Under the pieces are notes generated by a model. That model had not been told where the DNA came from. It did no database searches and saw only the letters and a list, made by a program, of their open reading frames with translations. 6,495 bases of DNA, from the NCBI GenBank assembly GCA_035295665.1, contig DATGIQ010000195.1, positions 1-6,495 on the forward strand, written 5' to 3'. Positions 1-5,521 of this stretch are shown piece by piece. Position 1 is the stretch's first letter. The number at the start of each line of letters is the position of its first letter. The stretch comes from DATGIQ01 sp035295665. GTDB taxonomy: Bacteria; Planctomycetota; Planctomycetia; Gemmatales; Gemmataceae. A program made the position numbers and the translations under genes.

Positions 1-486
1 CCCAAATGCCAGAACGAGGAGGCGCGTGAAGCGAAAGCCGGCAAAACACCAAATGGCTGCCTGGTAAAAGAGCATCCCGGCGGCCAGCAGCGTAGCGGGC
101 CAACGGACCAGGACATTGATGCCTGCGGGTTCATAAACCAGCTTCACCCAAACTAAGTAGAGACCAACGATGCTCAGCACACCGCAAGCCATTGGACAGG
201 AAACCAACAAGCCTGTACGCACCGGAAGCGTGAAGAGCCGATCCGGAAAACCCGCGAAACTTTTTCTGCGATCGCGTTCGGTGAAGTTAAAAATGGACAT
301 CATCAAGAGGATGGACACGAGCAGGGGGAAAAAACTCAACGACCGCAGTCCATCGGACTCGGCCAGCACCTCGGCGAAGAGGCGAATAAGCAGCGCAGAG
401 AGCGGAATTGCCCCCAGAATCAGCCACCACGCCCTGCGATGGCCGCGCCAAAGTTCCCAAACGATGGCCCAAACGGGTGACTGCAT
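1..486 (-). CDS. ABC-2-type transporter permease, N-terminal part (runs off the window)
   Basis: This is the membrane subunit expected to pair with the ATPase encoded just upstream. Translation from the ATG at 486 stays open for 162 codons to the window edge, so the C-terminus is missing. Hydrophobic stretches near residues 20-38, 50-68, 90-113 and 128-148, plus the start of a fifth around 153, indicate a polytopic inner-membrane protein. A basic loop (TERDRRKSF, about 69-77) leads into a FPDRLFTLPVRT stretch (80-91), of the sort I associate with ABC-2-like permeases of bacteria with GntR-ABC operons. The start is well supported: GGAGAGG at 501-495 lies 8 nt before it, inside the last codons of the ATPase, and only 3 nt separate the two genes, so translation is probably coupled. 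Substrate is unknown. The permease call rests on membrane topology and gene context rather than a diagnostic motif. Confidence 0.8.
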   Translation of the reverse strand, partial: MQSPVWAIVWELWRGHRRAWWLILGAIPLSALLIRLFAEVLAESDGLRSLSFFPLLVSILLMMSIFNFTERDRRKSFAGFPDRLFTLPVRTGLLVSCPMACGVLSIVGLYLVWVKLVYEPAGINVLVRWPATLLAAGMLFYQAAIWCFAGFRFTRLLVLAFG

Positions 487-489
487 GAT

Positions 490-1449
490 TCAATCCTCTC
501 CGCATCCGACCTGACCTTTTATTCCGCTGTAGGCGATGAAGATCTCGTCCAGCAGAAGGGGTGACTGCTCCAGAACGCGCGCTCCCAGATCCTCAGCCGC
601 TCGTTGGAGGCGATGGGGCGAGCCAGCACAAATCGCTGTCCATTCCCGGCCGTTACCGTCCCAGCGCAGCACGCCGCCGAGCGCCGGTGGGTTTGCCAGC
701 GGCTCGGCGAAGGTGAGCACGATACGCGTGTGGGACGCTTTGATGCGGTCCAATGCGTCGCAGAAAAGAATTTGCCCAGATCGGATCATTGCCACCCGGT
801 CAGAAACGCGCTCCACCTCGGCTAGAAGGTGTGAAGAGAACAGGACCGTGCGGCCTTCATCGGCGATCGTGCGGATAATGGCGCTCAGAATGTCACGGCG
901 GACGATGGGGTCAAGCCCGGACGACGGCTCATCGAGTACGAGCAACTCCGGCCGATAGGCCAGAGCGACGGTCAGACCAGCGCGGGCACGCTGCCCCTTG
1001 GAGAGATCCTTGACCCGCGCTTGGGGTTCGAGTCCAAATTCACGCCGAAGCCGATCCGCATACGTGTGATCCCAACCAGGATAGAAGGCTGCCATGTATC
1101 GCAAGAGTTCGTCGATGCGCATCCAGCCGGGTAGATCGGGTTCCTCGGATAGATAGCCGATCCGGGACAAGACACCGACGGGATCCGCCACCGGATCCAG
1201 TCCAAACACTCTCACCCGGCCGGACTGTGCCTTGAGTAGCCCCATAATATGCTTGATCAGCGTGGTCTTACCCGCGCCATTTTCGCCGACCAGGCCGACG
1301 ACCGAGCCCGCGGGAATATGGAAGGTCACTTGATCCAGCGCCCGTTTCGTGCCGAAATGGCGGGTGACGTTGTCGAGTTCGACGACCGTCTCTGGTGGGG
1401 TCGACCGGTTCCTACGGGCAAGGTGTCCAATTCGGTTCGTCGGCATCAT
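490..1449 (-). CDS. ABC transporter ATP-binding protein
   Basis: This is the cytoplasmic nucleotide-binding subunit (319 aa), which should hydrolyse ATP to drive the adjacent permease. Visible motifs in order are Walker A GENGAGKT (55-62), a Q-loop region IGYLSEEP (97-104) with Glu102 where the usual glutamine sits, a variant signature LSKGQ (149-153), Walker B LLVLDEP (169-175) with Asp173 and catalytic Glu174, D-loop SGLD (177-180), and H-loop His207. An extra domain of about 95 residues follows the ATPase core, as in BcrA/YtrB-like exporters. The start ATG at 1449 lies 8 nt after GGAGG (1462-1458), which sits in the end of the regulator gene. A second ATG follows directly, giving Met-Met. 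The first 20 residues are basic and unlike the family core. Order and 3-nt spacings place it in one transcript with the regulator and the permease. Function as ATPase is secure; the substrate is not visible. Confidence 0.95.
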   Translation of the reverse strand: MMPTNRIGHLARRNRSTPPETVVELDNVTRHFGTKRALDQVTFHIPAGSVVGLVGENGAGKTTLIKHIMGLLKAQSGRVRVFGLDPVADPVGVLSRIGYLSEEPDLPGWMRIDELLRYMAAFYPGWDHTYADRLRREFGLEPQARVKDLSKGQRARAGLTVALAYRPELLVLDEPSSGLDPIVRRDILSAIIRTIADEGRTVLFSSHLLAEVERVSDRVAMIRSGQILFCDALDRIKASHTRIVLTFAEPLANPPALGGVLRWDGNGREWTAICAGSPHRLQRAAEDLGARVLEQSPLLLDEIFIAYSGIKGQVGCGED

Positions 1450-1452
1450 CGC

Positions 1453-1848
1453 TCAATCCTCCACCTGGTGCGCGTGCATGATTTCATCGCGTTCCCGGAT
1501 AAGTTCCATGACTTCGTCCAGAGCGACGTTCATTTGCCGCGCTTCCGCCAGCAGAGCATCAATCCGCTGGGCGAGAATCTTCAGTCGGTCCCGCCGGGCC
1601 AAACGGGAACCCGCATCCGAGACGTAGGTACCGCTGGTCCGACGTTTGACCACGACACCCGCCTGCTCCAGCTCGCGGTAGGCGCGGACGATCGTATTGG
1701 GGTTCACCAGGAGCTTCTCAGCCAGGACACGAATGGGCGGTAGTTCCTCGCCTGTCGTCAATTGACCCGAAGCAATGAGATACTTGATCTGGTTAACAAT
1801 CTGCAAGTAGATCGGAACCCGATCGGCCTCCGAAATGTGAATTTGCAT
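1453..1848 (-). CDS. GntR-family transcriptional regulator, YtrA-like
   Basis: This is a short DNA-binding regulator (131 aa). Residues 10-78 form the GntR winged helix-turn-helix: VPIYLQIVNQI opens the domain, LPPIRVLAEKL and NPNTIVRAYRELEQAG (about 49-64) are the helix-turn-helix, and SGTYVSD (72-78) is the wing end. Only about 50 residues follow, predicted mostly helical (LKILAQRIDALLAEA and DEVMELIRERDEIM). This matches the YtrA subfamily, whose short C-terminal part serves dimerisation rather than binding a large effector domain. YtrA-type regulators usually repress their own ABC-transporter operon, and here the two transporter genes follow directly. The start ATG at 1848 is preceded by GAGGT (1860-1856) at 7 nt. 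A promoter and a perfect palindrome lie immediately upstream, consistent with autorepression. The inducing signal cannot be read from the sequence; in studied relatives it is often cell-envelope-active compounds. Confidence 0.93.
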   Translation of the reverse strand: MQIHISEADRVPIYLQIVNQIKYLIASGQLTTGEELPPIRVLAEKLLVNPNTIVRAYRELEQAGVVVKRRTSGTYVSDAGSRLARRDRLKILAQRIDALLAEARQMNVALDEVMELIRERDEIMHAHQVED

Positions 1849-1858
1849 GATGATTACC

Positions 1859-1878
1859 TCACTGTACTACTACAGTGA
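1859..1878. promoter_or_regulatory. Probable operator of the GntR/YtrA-like regulator
   Basis: This is a perfect inverted repeat with 8-bp arms TCACTGTA and TACAGTGA around the 4-bp centre CTAC. Its right part covers most of the -10 hexamer, its centre covers the predicted transcription start, and its left end overlaps the first two bases of the regulator's ribosome binding site. Bound regulator would block RNA polymerase. Small GntR proteins typically bind such short palindromes, and a TACTAC/GTAGTA core with TGTA arms resembles YtrA-type sites as I recall them. The symmetry is seen directly; the identity of the binder is inferred from adjacency. Confidence 0.75.
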
Positions 1879-1903
1879 TACAAAGAGCCGAGAAGAGAGT
1901 CAA
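1875..1903 (-). promoter_or_regulatory. Sigma-70-like promoter of the GntR-ABC operon
   Basis: On the minus strand TTGACT (1903-1898, five of six consensus -35 bases) is followed after exactly 17 nt by TATCAC (1880-1875, a fair -10). Transcription would begin near 1868, giving a leader of about 20 nt before the ATG at 1848. The -10 and start site fall within the 20-bp palindrome, which strengthens both calls. No start-site data are available. Confidence 0.65.
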
Positions 1904-1950
1904 GGGTTTTTGGCTAAAATCGCTTTGCTTCCGGGTTTCGCAAGGGGACA

Positions 1951-2012
1951 CAAGGCCGGAGCGCGAGCGACGAGTTCCGGCTTGCCAACCCGTCGCTCGC
2001 GCTCCGGCCTTG
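1951..2012. repeat. Long perfect inverted repeat, candidate dispersed palindromic element
   Basis: The 22-base arm at 1951-1972 (begins CAAGGCCGGAGC, ends GAGCGACG) is exactly reverse-complementary to 1991-2012. The 18-nt loop can partly close further (GTT 1974-1976 with AAC 1987-1989). The element is much stronger and more GC-rich than an ordinary terminator stem and has no T-run on either side. I recall similar GGAGCGCGAGCGACG palindromes scattered through planctomycete intergenic DNA, so a REP-like dispersed unit is the likeliest explanation. There is only one copy in this window, so dispersal cannot be shown here. It could secondarily protect or terminate the transcript arriving from the gene that ends at 2264. 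Confidence 0.7.
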
Positions 2013-2019
2013 GATGAGC

Positions 2020-2037
2020 GGCCCGCACCATCGGGCC
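2020..2037. repeat. Small hairpin
   Basis: GGCCCG at 2020-2025 pairs with CGGGCC at 2032-2037 across a 6-nt loop. It sits 7 nt from the large palindrome and may be part of the same structured block. By itself it is short enough to arise by chance in GC-rich DNA. Confidence 0.35.
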
Positions 2038-2068
2038 ACAAAACGCTCTCATACCCAGTCCCGCTGAA

Positions 2069-2154
2069 TGTGTCTGTTTTTGTTTCGGGCGGTGCGCAGA
2101 ACCGCGTGCGGATGCGCCCCGCGCGGTCCTGCGCACCGACGCGAAACCGACACA
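2069..2154. repeat. Imperfect three-block inverted repeat
   Basis: The inner arms 2091-2106 (starts GGTGCGCAG) and 2122-2137 pair at 15 of 16 positions, the one mismatch being A2100 against C2128. The 15-nt loop is also GC-rich. Outside this, GTTTCG (2082-2087) pairs with CGAAAC (2142-2147), and TGTGTC (2069-2074) pairs with GACACA (2149-2154). A 7-nt bulge lies on the left side between the outer blocks. The three nested blocks in register make a chance origin unlikely. No T-run follows on either strand, so a classical intrinsic terminator is not supported. It may be a structured RNA end, a second dispersed palindrome, or the remains of one. Confidence 0.55.
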
Positions 2155-2263
2155 ACCAACCGGACCCTGGATCAGGCGAACAGAATTCTCGATGGTGCCG
2201 GCAAGGTTGTTGAACGGAGACTCTCGCCGAGCTACAGTCGCATTCGTTCTCGTTAGAAGCGTC

Positions 2264-5200
2264 CTATCGTAGAGACGCCAAGAACTCGACGAGATCCGCC
2301 GCCTGCTCAGCCGTGAGGTCGCGGAGCAATTGTTCCGGCATCAGTGAGGTCTTCTGCGCCACCAGTGAAGCAACCTTGCTGGCGGGGACCCGCACCTCTT
2401 TATCTCCGACGATCTTAAGAACCACCTCCGTGGCCGTCTTCTCGGCCAAGAGGCCCGTGTGCACCTGCCCGTCGGTCGTTTCGAGCAGGTAGGAGACGAA
2501 TTTTGGGTCGATGCTCTTGGATGGCTCCAGGATGCTTTCCAGGAGCTGGGCCCGGGTGTATTTTTTGCCGATCTCAGTCAAATCGGGCCCCAACGTGCTG
2601 CCCTTGCCGGCGATGGCGTGGCAATTCACACACTGAAGGCCGGCCGTTTTGAAAAACAGCTCCTTACCGCGGACCGCGTCCCCTTTTAGCGACAAGATTT
2701 GCTCCGGTTTGATCACGCTCCCCAGCCTCTTTACCCGCTGGTCGTCGGGTACGAACCGTTCGAACAAATCGCGGATCTGCGGTTCCGGACGTGCCATCGC
2801 GGCAGTTACGACCTGTGCGCGGACCGTCTCTGGAATCCGGTGGTCCGCCATCGCCTCGGCCAACTGCAAAGCACTGCTTGTGGATCCGAGCAGCTGGTTG
2901 ATGGCAGCGGTTCGTTCGCCGGCCAGGCGTCTCCCCCGACCCGAGCGTGGCGGCCCTTCCACGGTCCGCAGCTTTTCGATCAGGGCCTGTTCTCCTTCGT
3001 GCAGCGGTAGGCTCTGGATCCAGTCATGGATGAGACGCAAACCCTGCTCATCCACGATCTCTGAGCCGATATGCGGCATCCGCCCGCGGCCTAGCTTGGA
3101 CATCCGGTAGTAAAGCACCGACCGATACGGGTCGCCGGGGGCCAGGATGCGTGCATCGGCGATCTCGAAGGTTCCCTGGACTGGACGAACATCCAGGATC
3201 TTGGTTTGCGTGAGCGGTACTTCATGCCGCAGGGTGAGGTCGGCGGTCCCGCCCGCCCCGAACTGATGGCAATGCGAACAATTGACATGCAGATAGGAGC
3301 GGGCTCGTTCGCTGAGGTTTGTGCGTGGATCCCACGGATCGGACAAATGCTCCGGAAGTTTGAAGCGGCCCTGCTTTGCCACCAGCTTGATGATGCCGGC
3401 GTGCTCCAGAGTTCGTAGCTGATTGTCGGTGACCGGGCCATAGGGATGATCCTTGTTGAGCTGGGCCAGCGTGAACGCCAGGGCGTGACCGGTCCAGGGA
3501 TTGTGACATTGCATGCACTCGGCCCGGCTGGGATAGTGCCAGGTTTGTTGACGTCGGCCCCCCGGAGCCTGGGCGTCGGTCACCAGGACGGTACGATCCA
3601 TCCCGGTACTGCTGACCAGCGTGGCATCCGTTTGCTCGTCGTTCCAGGCATAACTGTACGCCCGCCAGGCAGTACCGTCGTAGTGAAGGACCTGGGTTTC
3701 GAGGCGGCGACGGCTTTCCGGGTTGCCGCGTTCCATCTCCAGCGAAATGGTCTTGGCCAGCACGCCGTCTTTGGGCAAGAAAACCTGCCCGCTGAAAAAT
3801 GTCTCCGGAATGGGAATCGGGCTATCGTACATCCGGATGGTTGACTCGCCGGGCACGGCAACGAATCGCTCTGCCGTGGCGTGATCGGCCCATTGAGAGG
3901 CGTGGATTGAAAACGGCATTACGCCAGCGGCCGGTTGATGCGATTTCATCGATGCGAACAGGCCGGTTTCGCTCAGCTTGCGCGGGAAGGTACCGCTCGT
4001 GTCCCGGACGGTATCGTTGGGTACGAGCCGGTAAATGCCGCCGCCCTCATCGTAGTTAAGGAAGTAGAGCTCGCCGTCGTTGTCCTCGCCGAAGGCGACA
4101 ATCCGCAGATTGGTCTGGGCCAATTCCTTGTGCGAAACGATGCGGTCCCCGTCAAAACGGGTGCCCCAGATTTTTCGTGTCACCCAGTCGCCACAGAGGT
4201 AGGTACCTATCAGATCCTTCAGACGTTTGCCGCGGTAGACGTAGCCGCCCGTGATCGAGGCTGCCTCGGTGTGCGGAAAATCGAGAACCGGCGGCAAGAT
4301 CGGCGTCGGGCCGCGCTTGCTGTTGGGCCGGACCGGCTGCCGGCCTTCCATGACGGACCAGCCATAGTTGCCGCCGCGCTGGACCCGGTAGACCATCTCC
4401 CACAGCTCCCAGCCGACGTCCCCAACCCACAGATCGCCGGTGACCCGATCGAAGCTCATCCGCCAGGGATTGCGGAAGCCGTACGCCCAGATTTCCGGCC
4501 GGGCTCCGGGAGTCTTGACAAACGGGTTGTCGGGAGGCACGGCATAGGCCTTGCCCGGGTCGGTCCGGTCCACGTCGATGCGGAGAATGGACGAAAGCAA
4601 ATCGCTGATATCCTGGCCGGTGTCGAATCGGTCCGGCGGGTTCGGGTCGGCAGCGTCGCCGGTCGAGATGTAAAGATAGCCGTCGGGCCCAAACTGCAAG
4701 CAGCCGCCGTTATGGCCCCCTGCGAGCCAGGTGATCAGCACCCGTTCGCTCTTGGGATCGCAGCGCGGCGGATCGGTCTCGGTCACGCGGAAACGTGAAA
4801 CCCGCGAGCCATCAGCGAGCTGTTGGCCGGGAGTCTTGCTATTGAGGACGTAGCAAACGTAGCAATAGCGATTCTGGGCAAACTTGGGATGGAACGCTAG
4901 GCCGTAGACTGCGTCCACGTCTTTCACTTTCGTTCTGTCCCAGCTCTGGAGTTCCTTGGTCAAATCCAGAAAGAGGTCGGCCTTATCCCGCGTGGGATCG
5001 TTTGGAAAGGAGCAGAGCTTGCCGGCGTGCTCGCCGACGAATAGACGGTCCGTCCCCGGAGCATTCGTGATAAGGAGCGGATTCTTGAAGCCGAGCTTGG
5101 GGAACACGCGCTCGGCCCGGTACGGATGGGGCGGCTCCGGCGAGCCGGTGATGCGCGAAGTCGTCCAGGGAACGCGCTTGCCGATGCCAAAAGAGCGTTC

Positions 5201-5332
5201 CGGCTGCTCGGTTCCTCGCGGATCTCCCGGCGGCTGCGTGGGACCGCGCTCGGAACCGATGCCCAGCCAAGCGAGGGTCGCGACAGCCAGGAAGATCGAC
5301 CACGTGGCGTGCCTGTTTTTGTTCATGAGCAT
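2264..5332 (-). CDS. Exported glucose/sorbosone dehydrogenase-like protein fused to multihaem cytochrome c modules
   Basis: This 1022-residue protein is predicted to act outside the cytoplasm as a haem-linked oxidoreductase. Residues 1-26 look like a signal peptide (basic start, hydrophobic 11-25, no lipobox). About 72-437 is a GSDH-type six-bladed propeller with GLAFHPKF (His148), GGHNGG (205-210), FGPDGYLYISTGD (214-226), FRNP (Arg287, Asn288) and GGNYGW (320-325). His148 and Arg287-Asn288 correspond to active-site positions in soluble PQQ glucose dehydrogenase. About 449-775 resembles the HNE_0200-type module (starts RKLSETGLF), with haem motifs CMQCH (606-610) and CSHCH (685-689) and a possible Met752 ligand. 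After a helical linker, 883-1022 matches the planctomycete haem-binding domain TIGR02603, with CVNCH (901-905), GPDLTEIG (915-922) and SLMP (Met998). The ATG at 5332 has no clear Shine-Dalgarno; the ATG at 5326 is an alternative. Stop is TAG. Substrate and bound cofactor are unproven. Confidence 0.9.
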   Translation of the reverse strand: MLMNKNRHATWSIFLAVATLAWLGIGSERGPTQPPGDPRGTEQPERSFGIGKRVPWTTSRITGSPEPPHPYRAERVFPKLGFKNPLLITNAPGTDRLFVGEHAGKLCSFPNDPTRDKADLFLDLTKELQSWDRTKVKDVDAVYGLAFHPKFAQNRYCYVCYVLNSKTPGQQLADGSRVSRFRVTETDPPRCDPKSERVLITWLAGGHNGGCLQFGPDGYLYISTGDAADPNPPDRFDTGQDISDLLSSILRIDVDRTDPGKAYAVPPDNPFVKTPGARPEIWAYGFRNPWRMSFDRVTGDLWVGDVGWELWEMVYRVQRGGNYGWSVMEGRQPVRPNSKRGPTPILPPVLDFPHTEAASITGGYVYRGKRLKDLIGTYLCGDWVTRKIWGTRFDGDRIVSHKELAQTNLRIVAFGEDNDGELYFLNYDEGGGIYRLVPNDTVRDTSGTFPRKLSETGLFASMKSHQPAAGVMPFSIHASQWADHATAERFVAVPGESTIRMYDSPIPIPETFFSGQVFLPKDGVLAKTISLEMERGNPESRRRLETQVLHYDGTAWRAYSYAWNDEQTDATLVSSTGMDRTVLVTDAQAPGGRRQQTWHYPSRAECMQCHNPWTGHALAFTLAQLNKDHPYGPVTDNQLRTLEHAGIIKLVAKQGRFKLPEHLSDPWDPRTNLSERARSYLHVNCSHCHQFGAGGTADLTLRHEVPLTQTKILDVRPVQGTFEIADARILAPGDPYRSVLYYRMSKLGRGRMPHIGSEIVDEQGLRLIHDWIQSLPLHEGEQALIEKLRTVEGPPRSGRGRRLAGERTAAINQLLGSTSSALQLAEAMADHRIPETVRAQVVTAAMARPEPQIRDLFERFVPDDQRVKRLGSVIKPEQILSLKGDAVRGKELFFKTAGLQCVNCHAIAGKGSTLGPDLTEIGKKYTRAQLLESILEPSKSIDPKFVSYLLETTDGQVHTGLLAEKTATEVVLKIVGDKEVRVPASKVASLVAQKTSLMPEQLLRDLTAEQAADLVEFLASLR

Positions 5333-5467
5333 GGGATGGTTGGATGTATCTGGTAGCGTACTACTTCCGTCGGACCGCGGATCGAGCCGCTGCGAATTCT
5401 ACGGGATCATCGTCCCGTTCGCAACCCGTCCGGTACAATGAACGCATGGGGCCCGCTCCCAGCCGAT

Positions 5468-5483
5468 AACGATTCGAACCGTT
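5468..5483. promoter_or_regulatory. Near-palindrome in the divergent intergenic region, possible operator
   Basis: AACGATTCGAACCGTT is symmetric at 7 of 8 base pairs around a TTCGAA centre. The flanks (GAT before, TTGTC after) extend the likeness if one base is skipped. It lies 38 nt before the DUF2330 start codon and about 135 nt before the start of the multihaem gene, so it could serve either. No convincing -35/-10 pair surrounds it: TACAAT at 5434-5439 resembles a plus-strand -10 but lacks a -35 at the right distance. The binder is unknown, and chance cannot be excluded. Confidence 0.3.
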
Positions 5484-5521
5484 TGTCACCGTTGATGGGT
5501 TGCTCGAGAAAGGGGCGTTCC

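Larger units (their letters stand above)
1881..2263. other. Intergenic region with three hairpins and no convincing gene
   Basis: These 383 bases lie between the stop of the multihaem protein gene and the promoter of the GntR operon, both on the minus strand. The right end of this span holds the 3' flank of the multihaem gene (2155-2263), where I see no strong stem-loop. The left end holds the -35 box of the GntR promoter. Between them sit three inverted repeats, listed separately. Short open frames crossing the region read through the palindromes on both strands and give Arg-rich text with no domain, so I treat the region as non-coding. Confidence 0.7.

Noticed and set aside
1249..1743. A 164-codon plus-strand frame spanning the ATPase and regulator genes
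   Set aside because: It is antisense to two well-supported genes and crosses their junction, with no domain signal.
1951..2154. Rho-independent terminators for the gene ending at 2264
   Set aside because: The stems are strong, but no T-run follows any of them on the minus strand, so the classical terminator model does not fit. A role in 3'-end stability remains possible.
1859..2256. Several short open frames on both strands in the intergenic region
   Set aside because: They read through the palindromes and give Arg-rich repeats such as RPERERRV in both directions, the usual artefact of GC-rich hairpins. They have no ribosome binding sites and no domain.
3935..4798. A 287-codon open frame on the plus strand
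   Set aside because: It is antisense to the propeller part of the multihaem protein, whose motifs are unmistakable. Long antisense frames are expected from GC-rich third positions.
5358..5365. GTACTACT, shared with the centre of the GntR operator
   Set aside because: Only the 8-base core is shared. The TCACTGTA and TACAGTGA arms are missing, so a second regulator site is not supported.
5434..5439. TACAAT as a -10 box for the DUF2330 gene
   Set aside because: No acceptable -35 hexamer is found 16-18 nt upstream and there is no extended -10 TG, so I do not list it as a promoter.
5471..5480. GGTTCGAATC on the minus strand, like a tRNA T-arm
   Set aside because: The T-stem does not pair as five base pairs around a 7-nt loop, and I found no matching acceptor, anticodon or D-arm at the expected distances.
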